NCBI GenBank assembly: GCA_029959195.1
Contig: CP114119.1
Span: 2,790,001-2,854,000, forward strand
Direction: 5' to 3'
Source of the DNA: Dictyophora rubrovolvata
Lineage: Eukaryota > Basidiomycota > Agaricomycetes > Phallales > Phallaceae
Length of the DNA: 64,000 nucleotides
Part shown: in pieces, positions 12,111 to 24,900 of the stretch
How the letters are laid out: each line of letters starts with the position of its first letter
Numbering within the stretch: position 1 is the stretch's first letter
Translations under genes and position numbers: made by a program
The notes under the pieces: model-generated
The model's database searches: none
Told to the model about the DNA's origin: nothing
Seen by the model: only the letters and a program-made list of their open reading frames with translations

Positions 12111-15100
12111 TAGAGATGGACGTGTCGTGGGATGAGAAGGCGGTCGGGAACGTCCGAGCGCGTTACGCGTCACACAGCCACAGGCGCCGGGAGCACAGCT
12201 GCCAGTGCAAAGCCCCCCTGAACTTGTCTGTTATAACATTCTTGCCACTCAGATCCGACCTCAACCAATATTCTATCCATTCAATATTAAAAAGTCGGGG
12301 ATAACAACAACCCGTCGGGTTGAACTATCATTTTAGTTATCCTAGACTCATCCAAAAGCCATCACAACGACTAAGAAAGGCCAAAAAAATTTCTGACATC
12401 TCATTTGGCATTGGCGGACTATAAGGCCTTTGAAGTTTATATAGGATCCGAAGCGCCGCCGGGGCCGCGGGCGCGTTCGATGTCCAACGGTCAACATTCA
12501 TATATTCAACGTTCAACATCGTTCCTTGTAGGGCCATCATTTGATCTTAAAGAACACAACGCCCTTCGGAAGATTCGAAGTAGCTCTTATGGCGGTGAAT
12601 AATATAAAAAGTATTATTAGTTCTATAAACGACGAAATTGAAACCGAAAGGATGTCAACGAGCCAGAAGGACATTCTCATGAGATTTGCGAAGTTAATAA
12701 GGCCATTCCTTAGTCCCGAGAATTGTATGTATACGGCCATCTTATGTACTTTTCCTCACTTAAATCACTCGTAGCAACCGGATGAAATGATATCCCGTTC
12801 ATTGAAGCTTTCAAACACGCACACGGACCACAAGAGATCTGCTCAATCAGACTTCATATCGCTAAACCTCACCCAAGCTGAAATTTCAATTACTAGCTCC
12901 GGTGGATGAATGAATGACATATCCAATATTGCCAGACAGCTCGGACCCACCACAAGCAAGGCTGTATACTTAACGATAACTTAACGAACTGATAGCAAGT
13001 GCATAATTCATCATGTAAGTTATAAGCAGTTACGTGGGTAAAAAAACAAAAGTTATAATAAACCTTATTAGATGAAATTTATTTATATTTATAAAGCGTT
13101 CCGACGTCGGATTGATGGTTTATTTATTTAGGGAAATAGAGAAATGACACTGAGCGTATACTTTCCGCATCAAATTCGACTCGAAAGCCTGAAAGGGACA
13201 GCGTATAATTGGTCAATGTACTTGGAAAAAAAAAACCACGATAAACGGCGCAGGTACCGCCTAGATGAAAAGGAGAATGTCTAGATCATCTATTCTTCCT
13301 TCCCGATGGTTCGGACGCTTATAAGTCAGGAGTTGCGAGTTGAACAAAAAAACCAGAAACCGCAGTTATGGTGTCATTCTTTCTCCTTTGCGGTATTTCC
13401 GAGGTTTCTTGGCTAAGATTTCAAGGCTAACGAGTAACCAACCGCATGAAGGTAATTGAGCATACTTGTATGTATACTTCTTTTCAGATCTGATACATTC
13501 AACAACCTGCAAGCCAGTTATCTAAATTCTCGTGATACCCGCTCATGTATCCATACAAAAGGAGAGACAGTGATAGCAGTGATATTGGAATTGCAGAAAC
13601 TCCCACATGCGCCCGAACTTAATACATAGTAGGATCCGCAGACGTCAACCGAGTCCTGCTCGCATCTGGGTGGCTGGCTTAAAAGTGGGAGAAGACATCG
13701 TTTGATCTGCTGACCAATAACCATCTCAATAACCTCTTTATAGACACGCAGCTCCACCCAAACAAGCCACACATACACGAGTCATTCTTTGAGTAGGAAA
13801 CTAACGGCTGTGAGTATATGCCCGAGATTAACCAATACATGCACCATGCCTCAAGTTGTCTCGTGATCAATACTAGTTACGGGCGTTCATGAGCTGAAAG
13901 ACAAGTATCTAAGTCGAGATCCAAAGATCGATTTTTTTGCACGTGGTGACAGTCAATTGCAAGGGTTGTATATATTAAATGTCATTATATGCTCGCAACT
14001 CAATTCAGTTAATATCGAGTCATATCTCGATCCTGTGGCGATTTGCCGAATCACAATCTTCAGTGAAATTTGAATGGAATAGAATCTCGAGTGCCACCGT
14101 GACCATTCGAAGACGTGTGTGTATGTTATATATTAATGACATCCTTTATTTAGCAATTCACCTCTTTAACAAGTTCAAGAACCGTTCTCGACTCAGAAGA
14201 GGTTTCCAATATTACTCAAGGTACTCCTATCTGTCAAATATCTATTTTCCATATTAACGCCGTGGCTTCATTCGTTGCGTGTTTATTGCTAAATTCACCA
14301 TCAAAATCAAAACAGCTCGTCTCAGTTGTATGAATCAAGAAGCAACGGGTGCGGGCAGATGGGTATTAGTATTATGGGGTGGGAATATTAATCGTAAAAA
14401 AATGTATTCGAACAGCAGCTCTTCCGAGTTCTATTCCAAGCCAACCAAGTCTGATCTTCTCATTGACAAAGATGCTTGTTACCATGTGAACAATCTCAGT
14501 CGGTGATGTATATGTACATACATATGATGCATGGCTGACTTGATAGTAATTAACAACTTGACAGATAGACATTGACAGACCCACCACGGGATTTCAGTAA
14601 TAAAAGGAGCACGACTCCTGGTCCGAAATCGGAAAATGGGATTGTAAATGTACCATATTAGCTGTCAGTGATCTAAAATTAGGTGGATAATCAGGTTCCC
14701 TGCAGATTAAGTTATGCTCAACGACGGCCTTGAAACAAATTTCCTCAGATTTCGGATCTCACTACTATAAGCCAGAGAGGGATCCTGCATGGCTACGTAC
14801 GTGATGAACAGTGGTAAGTACGATGTTTTGAATTTCATTGATAAAAGTCTCTGTTCATTGGCTTGGGGATCTTTACGCGGCTACGTACTGCAAGATATAT
14901 GCGACTGAGCTGACTTGAAAGTAGGGATATTATCATATGTACATACATAGCTGATAGGAACAGCCTGGACCACAGGCTGTGCGGGTGTTATTTTATTGCC
15001 AAGTACTGTCCAGTGTCAGCTGCTACTTTCCAAGGGTAATCGTAACAAAGGTTCTCAATTCTCCAAGAGAAAAATACTGATACTAAGGAATACAACAAGA

Positions 15101-15156
15101 CCTAAGTTCCACAAAAAATTTATAATTAATTGCGCAGTAGTCAGTTTGATGGCCCT
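12111..15156. other. Gene-poor interval, about 3 kb
   Basis: I find no supported gene. ORFs stay under about 100 codons and lack domain features, and both strands are A/T-rich with many stops. A short G/C-rich patch lies near 12450-12480. The last 100 bp should include the 3' UTR of the methyltransferase gene. Confidence 0.55.
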
Positions 15157-15495
15157 TCAGGGCTCTTTTTTGGTAGCCCAAACCCAATGAAACTTCTCCT
15201 CAACACCACCAACAATCTCACCAACAACTTCATCCTCAACAACCAATCCCTGCCCAAAGACCCTCAACATCTCTCTATTCTTCTCAATCCCAAGCCCACT
15301 CGAAAACATCCTCGCCCCCATCCAATCGTCCCGATAATGATCGCCCTCATTCGTATTCAAATTAAAAAGCAATATCCCACCTTCGCGGATCCACCCACCC
15401 ATCTTCCGAATCATAGATCCCTGTTCATCACGCGGTAAATGAAAAATCGAATAAAAAGCTACAACGGCATCGAACTCGAAGTTGTCGAATGACGG

Positions 15496-15526
<31 letters not shown>

Positions 15527-15945
15527 CGGAAGCTGTTATCGTCAAGAGACATCATATCGCTCCGTATAAGAGTCGCTTGTGGGATATGTTCCCGCGCAAG
15601 AGCGATTTGCGAGGATGAAATATCAACTCCGGTTACTTTCATTCCGCTTGCGATGAGCTTTTGAGTGCAAGGTACACCGGCACCGCAGCCTAATTCGAGA
15701 ATCGCAGAGCCGGGTTGGAGGATTGTGAGTAGTTTGTCAAGATAGGCCATGCGGGTCGTTGTTGGACGGGGAGCGGACCATGCTAGATATTTGGGAGCGA
15801 TGATATCGTATCCTTGTTCGACGATGGCTTTGTTAGCTTTGGCTGTCTGAGCGTCTGAGGACGAAGATTCGGAGGCATTGTTTGAATGCATTGATGGTTG
15901 TTGAAAATATGAAAAGCTTTCAAAGTTCAAATGACTCGACGTCAA
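15157..15945 (-). CDS. Class I SAM-dependent methyltransferase, small
   Basis: This is a single-exon 262-residue protein. Motif I for S-adenosylmethionine binding is ILELGCGAG at about residues 82-90. It is followed by the acidic motif II VTGVDIS (104-110) and a motif IV-like FDAVVAFYSIFHL (158-170), then an EGGILLFNL strand. This order is typical of the Methyltransf_25/UbiE-like fold. The insert QQQQQRQQQ at 141-149 is encoded by a CAA/CAG-type repeat and probably forms a surface loop, though it may vary in length. The N-terminus is Ser-rich and Met19 is an alternative start. It is probably cytosolic or nuclear with an unknown methyl acceptor. It is the last gene before the homeodomain gene and on the same strand, but no functional link is evident. 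Confidence 0.85.
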
Positions 15946-16840
15946 TGTCTATATATGGAAGGAGCGACGATTAGTAAGCGCTAATACTAGCACATATCGA
16001 GCATGGGCTAGAAACATTCTCATTCATTTGTTCAAAGCGCAAGATTAATAATAATATATATTACAACATTTAAAATATCAAATTCTAAATGTTTAGTAGA
16101 ACAAACAAGATACACAGAGAACCATAGAAAAACATATGAAAAGGAATAATTTTTTTTCTAACAAAGCACCGAAAGTTAGTTTATAATAAAATATAGCAAA
16201 GCCAGAGTAAAAGTCGAAGGAGAATTATGACAAATTGCGCGAAGATGAGGGCTAAGCGTTGCATATAACCAATCCCTCGTGGCGCGACCAAAAAGGGAGA
16301 TTGGATGGAAGGGTCTCTATATGATGATAAAAGAAAAAGATTGCAGGTTTGTGTTAATGCTGGTGTCTTGAGATAAATATTATGCGCCAAATGTTGGAGA
16401 TGGAATGAAAGCCAGTAGATCGAGCAATAATTCGGAACCCGGCCGATCAACGCGTTCAGGGTATGGAGTAGAATAGAATAGAAGAATAGATACGAGGTTG
16501 ATAATTGAAAATGAATATTTCTTTTTTTTTTTTCGGTTGTAGTTAAAGCACGAAGTGATGCGTGATGAATGCATGTACGAGGATCGAGTAGCGACGGTTG
16601 GGCATATGCATAAGATACGATAGCGCATGGGCTGAAAACAGGCGAAGACTGTGCGGCATCGACGAAAAAAAAAAGAAAAGAGAATACGATAGATGATATA
16701 CGATACGAGATTTTTGTTTTTGCACAGTCCGAGTGAAATATGGTGGATAAGATAGCATAGCTGAAGAAAGCGAAGCAAAAAGAGGAAAAGATAAGAAAAG
16801 AAAAGGAAAAACAAAACATAAGGCAGAAAACAACCCAAAC
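15946..16840. other. Spacer between homeodomain gene and methyltransferase
   Basis: This A-rich plus strand (T-rich minus strand) holds overlapping minus-strand frames rich in Phe, Ser and Leu, which are composition artefacts. It likely includes a long 3' UTR of the homeodomain gene and the methyltransferase promoter. Confidence 0.55.
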
Positions 16841-17259
16841 TCAGTTATTCCGACTAAACGCCAAAAGCAACATTGCATCATCTAAAGTAGTCGTTGAATC
16901 CTCTTCACCACCACCAACACCACCAACACCGTCTCCTCCGGCACTCGCTTTACTGGAAGAACTACCACCATTCGGCTGGGAATACCCACGACCACGATGT
17001 CCCTGCTCAGGCTCAGGCGTAATAGCCTCATGCACCTCATGATACGTCGTCGTTGTCGAAGACGAAGAAGATTCCGATGAAGAAGAAGAAGCTGCACTAG
17101 TGCTGGTAGCAGTTGTAATCCGATCATCTTCCATCTCGATATCATGATCAACGTCGGCGGAGAGCTGAGAGAATGATGGAGAGGGAGTTTGAGGATGCGG
17201 ATTGTACGAACGAATAGGAGAGCGAGGAGAATGCCCACGTGCGTGTAACTGTAAGTGTA

Positions 17260-17294
<35 letters not shown>

Positions 17295-20200
17295 GGTCTG
17301 TCTCTTGAGACTTCACTGCGGACACGGGAACGCGATTCGTCGTACCCGTTCGAATGTGGTGCATGCGAATGAGGGTGGTGATGGCTGTATCTTCTTGGCG
17401 GTGCAGGCGACATCGACCTCTGACGTTGTTGCAATGAAGGCAAGGGAGATGGCGAACGCACTAACAGAGGAGATCCAGACGCAGCAGATCCAGACTCATA
17501 AGAATGTGACCGTGAATGCCTCCATTCATGAGGAGCATAATCGTCTTGAGCACGAGAGCGAATGTAATGATGTCTCTCTCGGTCCCAATCGCGGTCCCGC
17601 TCCCTGTCCCTGTCCGTGTCCCGGTCTCGATCTCGATCTCGATACTCGTGCTCGTACTCCCTTTCACGTTCACGTTCACGGTCGCGTTCAGAATACTTCC
17701 TCTTCACCGCACTCCCGCTCGAAGGCGACGAATGCACCGAATGCACTGACTGCACAACAGCGGAGCGCGCATCAGAGTGATGAGAGTCCGTGAAAGAAAG
17801 GTATGTACGAGAATGAGGTCGAGAATGTAGATGCAAATGCGGATGTTGATGTGAAGGCGGAGGGGGTGGTAATTGAGGCGATGCATGCAATGGTGTTGGA
17901 GTAGAAGTACTAGCACTTCGGATTTTACGAGTATCGCATCCTGGACAATCGCACTGAGCCTGAGCCTGAGCTTGAGCTTGAGAAGAAGGGGGAATTGACG
18001 GATGCGCAGGACCTTCCAAAGACGGAACTGAACCATCATGATGAAGCAGTTCACGAGACTGAGACTGAGACTGCAGCTGCAAAGACGTAGCAGGAACAGT
18101 AAACGACACAGGTGTAGGCACAGAAGTCGGTGACCCAGTCGTCGTCGTCGTCGAAGGGTGAATCAGGGTTAGCCTCTCCCGCTCTCGCTCATCATCCCCC
18201 ATCCTAATCCTCTTCTGCGCTCCCATATCATCATCGTTCAACGAAGCCATAGGAGCCATCCCCATCCCAGGTCCTTTCAACCCCACATTCACATTCATAT
18301 TCAAACTCGCTCTCGCTCCACCAACACCACCAGGAACAACAACCCCAACCCCACCTCTCCTCCCTTCCCTCTCCCTCTCCTTCTTCCGCGCCGTCTGCCT
18401 CAAATTCCTAAACCAATTCGTCACCTTCCCAAGCTCCATCCCAATCTCCTTCCCAAGCCGCGCACGCTCTTCAATGCTCGGACTCGACGTTATAGCATGC
18501 AGTCTCCTCAGCGCCGTCAACTGCGAAGGCGTCGGTCTAGACCGCTTTGTGCGCGGAATCAACGCGTGATGGTGAGACGAATCCGTGAGAGAGTCGTGTG
18601 GGTGTTCATGTGAGAGTGTGAGACCCGTGTTGTGAAGCTGATGTTGAAGCTGATGTGGAGTGTGTGGATGGATAACATGTGAATTCAGATGCGAATGGGG
18701 ATGATGCTGATTATGAGAATCAAAATGCGACGTCGCCACGGGTGTAGTGGTGGTACTTTGTTGTTGTGGAGTATACATCTGAAAATGGGGCGGGCCTTCT
18801 TCTCTACGAGCATATCCTACTTCAGCAGGATGCATACGAGGCGAGTACTGCAGTATAAACTGCCCTTGCCTCTCAGTCGTCTGAGCTTGTGCTTGTTGAA
18901 CCTGATTCTGATTCTGATTCGGACTCGAATTCTGAGTCTGCATTTGCATTTGCATCATCGCTGCTTGAGGCAGCGATGGCGGCGGCGAACGCCGCTGATA
19001 CATCGTCGTCGTCGTCGTATGAGCATGATGCGCCAAAGCATTCGGCAGTGGAAGATTAATAGGCGAAGTTGAAGAAGATGGTGGTGGAAGTGGTGGGGGT
19101 GATAACGAACTGGACCGCGTGTATGCAGACCTTGATATATCTCTAGAATGGCGGGAATGGAAGTGCGAGTACGGGTGCGAGTGCGAGTGAGAATGTGAAT
19201 ACCCGTGATGAGAACGGGGTGAAGGAGGAGAACGTGAATATAAGCGGCTGTGGGTATAGTGTGAGGGAGGGGGTGAAGGCGAAAGAGAAGGAGAAGGAGA
19301 GCGAGATGAAGGCGGGGTACGTTTGTTGTAGTATCGTTCTCTGTCTCGATCTTGTTGTTTAGGGTAGGAGCGAGTATATGAGGGACGGTTATTAGACCAT
19401 GTTTCCGCTGTAGTCGGAACAACGGAAGTTGAAGTTGAAGCTGAAGCCGAGTTCTGGTTGATTGACGTGGAAGACGCATAAGACTTTGAGGAAGTAGACG
19501 AAGAGATGATATCTCTAACGGGGTCGATTCTTCTTTGTAGCTGTAGTTGTGGCGGGGGTATTGGTGGTGGTGGTGTGGGTGAAGTTGTACTTCCAGTAGG
19601 AGGGGGGGCGACGACAGCAGAAGAAGAAGACGCAGATTTAACATCTACGCCCGCCGAACCGGGTCTGGACTCTCCAGAATAAGACGACGAATCTCCCCTT
19701 GAAGTCTTCAACGTTGACTGACGAACCGATGGAGTATAATCATCATCATCATCATCATCTTCGTCATCATCTTCATCTTCATAATCCTCACTATCATCAT
19801 CAAGGTCCTCTTCGCCTTCTTCAGCTCTGCCGTCATCAACAGCTCCCCGCCTTCGAGTGACACCGCCACTTGCAAACTCATGAGCATCCTCATTTCCTGT
19901 TTCCGCCCCCGCGTCCGCGTCAGCATCAGCATCGACATCGACATCGACTTCGCCACCCTTGCGTTTTGCCATACTCCGTTGGTTCTGGAACCAGTTCGTT
20001 ATAGACTGGTAAGGCCTGAATGTTCGGAACGGATTAGTATAACGTAAATCATTACGAAGGAGAGGGGGAAAAAAAAAAGTAAAAGAATGAATGATAAGCC
20101 GGATAAACGCGAAGAGTTTCGGTTTGCACCGCGAGATAAATGGTGACAGATGGCGCAGGCGCAGACAGGAAGCGAATTTGGCTCGAGGATCCGGGATAAG

Positions 20201-21696
20201 AGTTAGAACCTTGGATGACTAGAACCATGCATGCATGCATACGCTTACAGAAAAACGCGTGCACGCGTCGGTTTCATATCGCGAAAACGGAAACGGGGTC
20301 GTCCACACAAGGTAACGAGGTTTGTCAACAGATTTTTTTGCCGAGCGCATAGAAGATCAAAATGATTTTGATTTTGAAGGACGATCTGCATTTTTTGCAC
20401 CGTGCAGCGTGCAGCACATGGGGATGATTATGAATATGATTATCCCCACGTTTCACAGGCGTTAACCAAGTGGTACGGCTCCGAATTGAAATGCACATGC
20501 ATGCCGCCACCGAGTATATCATAGATGACGCATCCAAACGGATTAACGGGATTTATTTTGACCGCCGAATACGAAAATCCACTAGTAGTAGTGATGATGG
20601 TGGAGAGATGGAAGAGTCATTCGAATGGTGGAGTGTAGGCGTCAATGTGGGCGTGCATGGGGTACGAACGAGAGAGTCAGCCATGCTGTGCCATTTCAAT
20701 GCCGAAGGGGGAAAGAAGGGTCAAAAGGCATCGATGATGATAACTCGCTCGGCGTCATTTACGCCGTCATTTCCCTTCTACATCTTCCCCTCATCCTCCA
20801 CGTCACGTCGTCATAAAGAAATGCAGTGATGCAAGCGATGATCGATGACCAAGCCAATTATGTTATCGTGCCATTTGGTGTACGTGCCCTGAGTCTAATC
20901 CTGTTCCAGTGATTGGTAAGGGGTTTCGGAATTCGCACGTAAATAAAACCGGAAGAAAGCAATTGCAAATTGCAGATTGAATGGGGTGATTGGCGATGAG
21001 GAGAATGAACAACATCTTTCTGGCTCAAGGGGGGAAAAACGGGAATTGTTGCTGTTGCAGATATCTCGATAGTACCGGTTAAGGTTTGATTGCTGTGATG
21101 CGGCGGGAGTCGCGTCGACTGTTTTGGTTTTGGTTTTGGTTTTGGTTGTCATGTCCGGGACCGGAGGAATGTCGAGGGTGTTGGGGAAAAAGAAGAAAGA
21201 ACAAAGGATGAAATATCGAAAAATAAAAGGATATAACAAAATGGGCTGCTTACATTCCGATTCGACTGCCAAGTTCCTCTCTAACAACTCTGGAGGGATG
21301 TCTAGTCTGTGCATAGAGCGCTTTCAGTTCTTCCAGTTGAAATGCGGATGGCCTAGTGCGCGGTTTTGACCGGTTCATACCACCTCCGAAAGTGAAATTC
21401 AGTCCAAATGCGTGGCCGTGGCTTGGTTCGGTTGGATAGTCCGCAGTTGCAGTCGGAGTCGCAGCGTTAGCAGGAGAAGTAGAGGTGGAGGCGGAGGTAG
21501 TAGAGGTGGCTGCAGTGTAGAGGATAGGTTCGAAAGTAGTTGGAGTGGGAGAAGTTGTGGTGTGTTGGAATGTGAGTGATTTGGATAGGGTGGTGGTGGA
21601 GGTGGTGGTTGGGGTGGTGGAGGTAGTGGGCGAAGGTACCGCTGTAGAGGAGGTGGAGGTACTCGTGGCTGTTGCTACGGACGTTGCGGTCGTCAT
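16841..21696 (-). CDS. Large double-homeodomain transcription factor (apparent frame break in homeodomain 1)
   Basis: Exon 1 (21696-21254) encodes a Thr/Ser/Pro-rich start, then the first half of a homeodomain (KPRTRPSAFQLEELKALYAQ to GSRIGM). Exon 2 begins at 20017 after a GT-AG intron of 1236 nt and supplies the recognition helix PYQSITNWFQNQ. The reading frame then has to shift to enter the open frame RSMAKRKGGEVD and onward. That frame runs about 1043 codons to 16841 and contains a second homeodomain (about residues 473-532 of that frame, RPTPSQLTALRRLHAITSS through VTNWFRNLRQTARKK). The rest is disordered: an acidic D/E run, Ser/Pro, His-rich, Gln-rich and Arg-Glu/Arg-Asp repeats. It is presumably a nuclear DNA-binding regulator. 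It is not an obvious mating-type HD1/HD2 pair. An alternative is that translation starts at 19972 and yields only the second homeodomain. Confidence 0.75.
17260..17294. repeat. (CT)n microsatellite inside the homeodomain gene
   Basis: A CT-rich dinucleotide tract interrupted by CTTT is read on the minus strand as alternating Arg-Glu codons. It is a likely site of length variation that changes protein length only when whole codons are gained or lost. Confidence 0.9.
21121..21144. repeat. (GTTTTG)n hexanucleotide repeat in the long intron
   Basis: Four perfect GTTTTG units lie inside the proposed 1.2 kb intron of the homeodomain gene, about 110 bp from its 5' splice site. It is a simple repeat and does not match a telomere unit. 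Confidence 0.9.
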
Positions 21697-21907
21697 TTTA
21701 ATTAGTAAATGCGATGACTTTGGAATGTCCTTCGTCGCCTGTGTTTATGTCATAGGAACAAGAAATACAAAGGCCAGAACGGCTAGCTAAGCACGTACCA
21801 GTATTTATGCTGTGAGACGAGACTTGAACGCCTTGGGCTCGTCGTAAAGGTGGAGTTTAAAGGCAAACAGGAGTTATATATGTATATGTATACAACACTC
21901 CAAGTGG

Positions 21908-21928
21908 TGTGGGTGGGTGGGTGGGTGG
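21908..21928. repeat. (GTGG)n tetranucleotide repeat upstream of the homeodomain gene
   Basis: About five GTGG units lie roughly 220 bp upstream of the start codon at 21696. The G runs could form a G-quadruplex on the plus strand, which is the non-template strand's complement for this minus-strand gene. A regulatory effect is speculation. Confidence 0.8.
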
Positions 21929-24900
21929 AGCCTGAGCGAGTGCGTGTATAGGAAGTATATATGAATGTGCAGATTCGAGTGATTTGATAAAGCTCGAAAG
22001 CAATTGCAAGCGGGCTTAAGAGAGGGAGAAAGAGAGACACAGAAAGACGGAGGAAAGAAAGGAACAAGCGCAAGCGAAAACGGGAATATGTATGTTATGT
22101 ATGTATACGAACGAAATAAAAGTAAAAAAGAAACGCCTTCAAGCTCTTTTCCTGATTAATGTGTTGAAATGTAAAAAAAAAAATATACTAGAGATCAGGT
22201 CAGTAATAAGTAACCTAATAATTGAAATCGTTAATTAGAGGTGCGGATTAAATCATAAATGAATTGGGAAATATATAAAAAAATAAATCGTAAAAGGGGC
22301 GGAGGAGGAAAGGATAGGAAACAAATAATTGTTATTATTTACGAGAGTCGAATATAATAATAAATTTCAACACAAGTCAACTGCATCAGCCAACACAGGG
22401 CCGATCGCCAGCACAATGCGGGAAGGCCGAGACCGCATTTTTCATGTGAAGATCCTCAAATAAATAAAATAAATATTTAGTACTGAATATTACTAATGAC
22501 GCCGCTTCAGCTTGTCCTATTAATATAAGGAAAGGAAGAATCAACGCGGTTCAAAACCAGCCAGCCAGGTTCACTCGGCACACCAAAAAAGGGTAAAAAA
22601 CCAAAAAAGAAAAAAAAAAATCAAATTACCTAATCACATTTTTTTAATGAAGATCACAACTCCGAAATCGGGAAATATCTATATTTGGAAGGTCTACTCT
22701 CCTTTTCGCGTCTCGTTTCCATTTTCGAACCTGTGATGCGGCGTTTACTAATTACCATGTAAATGTAAGCATTTATTGTATACTTACATGCTACATGCCA
22801 ACCAGTAAAAACATATCTGACTTTTTCAAGCTTTCTGGATCCATCATTGGCTCTTGGCTTTGGTCCATCGGCTGGTTTAAAGTTTCCAGGGGCACATGAT
22901 ATTTCAAGTTGCCATTTATGATTTGTCACACCATCGACGTTTGCCAAAAAGTATATGATTTATCTTCCAACGCGTTATACTATGACCACATCCAGAGAGT
23001 TTGCTTGAGATTTCGAATTTCAATGTTCAACTTTGGAGTCTACCCCGCGTTTCGCTTTCACATATATTAACAAGCGAAGATTTACGAGAGTCCATTCATT
23101 TCTCAATACAGATCTACACTTTACATACTTTACTCGGAAGCTTAAAAAAAAGACACCTAAGCGACCGCGACCGCAAGAATAAGGGACAACCGCCTCTCGC
23201 GAGAGAGCAACCGCGTATAAAATAAAATGTAATGTATTTACATATGAGAGGCTGAAAGCGACGCGTCATTTCAACTCAGTGCTCACGTGCACACACACCC
23301 AATCCATTTCTTGTTCTCAATTTGGATAATCAGACCGGGTCAATGAAACAAAACATTCTTTATTGATTGAGAGGACTCGTCTTTAACCTCTACCAATTCC
23401 GAAAGAAAATGGAGCCAAGGTGTACTACATACTCTCTTCCATATACTTACATACTCACATACATTGACGAAAGTACTTTTTTTTCTCCTTCCCTTTCTTT
23501 CTCGGGTCCGCTTCCGAATTAAGGTTCTTGTATTACCCGGACTCCACACCCCTGCATCAGGCATATATATACCTTGAGCAGGGCTGAACTTTGATTTAGC
23601 AGTTTCAATAAAGAAACGCATTGGCGAGATGAAGTAAGTATCTTCATAAGCAAAGCCAGATTAAATATTGATCAGGTACTTGCATATGTACATATTTTTC
23701 CACATTATGTATAAAAAGCCAGTTGACCGCAAATTAAAGTACATAATAGCTAATACCCATTAGACGAGTCTGCCACACGTGTATTCTTACGAATTGTTCT
23801 ACTAACAACCCGAACACGAAAGAAAACGTCGGTCAAATATACATGGCTCCCCTTCCGCGCGCGGGACAACTCGAAATCATTCTGATGGCACCCTCAAAGA
23901 TTAAGTGATCTGCATGGACCCTAGTCCCCGCGGGCCCGATCAAGTGCGCAACAACAGATCCCCTGGTTAAACTATCAAAATAACATCCCTGCACTTGGGT
24001 TCGGCCCGTATAGGTATGTACATACATATCTAAGTGGATAAGTGTAAGACTGAACCGGTCTTTTTTTCGCCTTTCTTTCAAGGCCCCCTTTCCTCACGCT
24101 GGTTTTAATTTTTGAAGTATCTCGTGCATTCGGACATATGGTACTATCAGCGAAGTGATATAGCCAAACGGATTAACAACCCCAGGCTATGGCTGGTTGA
24201 TAACACTCAAGTTATGGCCAAACGGTTGGCAAGGCTTCAAGCTTCAAAGCTTCAAGCATGTCCTTTCCTTCTTCCAATTTTGAATTCGCTTTGGTTGACA
24301 CGATGATGTCATATTATCATAAAAAGCATACTACATAACAGATATGCAAAGTAAGCCATGCGAGAACTTCTATATTTTTCGCTCGGAAATTATGGACGAA
24401 ATGTCGGGTTCATCCAAAAAAGAAACAGAGGGTCCAGTCGACAAAAAAATGAGATGGGAAGCCTAGGCCGTAATTCTCATATGTGCTGGGCACTGAGTTT
24501 CACTCTCCACTAAGGACTTGCGGCACGCTCACACACATAATACACACGATTCGGACACTGCCCCTCCCCTCACGCCATCATCATTGCGCCAGGGTTTTTT
24601 TCAAGTCGTCATCGTCCCGACCTCTCCCCCATCAGCCAGGAGACAAAGGAATCACTATAATCACCATCAAAAATCAATATACGGGTTCTAGTTGTTATTT
24701 ATCCCATATCCTGAAATTGGAAATGAGAGGATTCCAGTGTCGTGTGGAGCCGTGTTCAGAGTAATATTATGGCTTTCCCCGTGGGTATTATGTATGTGCA
24801 TAATACGTGCTATACGTGCTATACGTTTATTGATTCAATCAAGAAGCTGTAATGCTCGCGCGCTGGCATGAACAGGACAGGCAGGTGCACCGTCGTAAGC

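Noticed and set aside
16181-16881. Three overlapping minus-strand frames of 110-210 codons with hydrophobic stretches
   Set aside because: They are Phe/Leu/Ser-rich because the strand is T-rich, have no start context or domain, and overlap the 3' end of the homeodomain gene.
17239-19644. Several 80-230 codon frames on both strands inside the homeodomain gene
   Set aside because: They are shadows of the low-complexity coding sequence, with compositions dictated by its repeats.
20470-20829. 119-codon plus-strand frame inside the long homeodomain intron
   Set aside because: No recognisable features; Met/Ser/Arg-rich, and antisense to the intron.
16841-21696. Mating-type (matA) HD1/HD2 locus
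   Set aside because: Both homeodomains lie on one strand in one apparent gene. There is no divergent gene pair, and no mitochondrial intermediate peptidase or beta-flanking gene is beside it.
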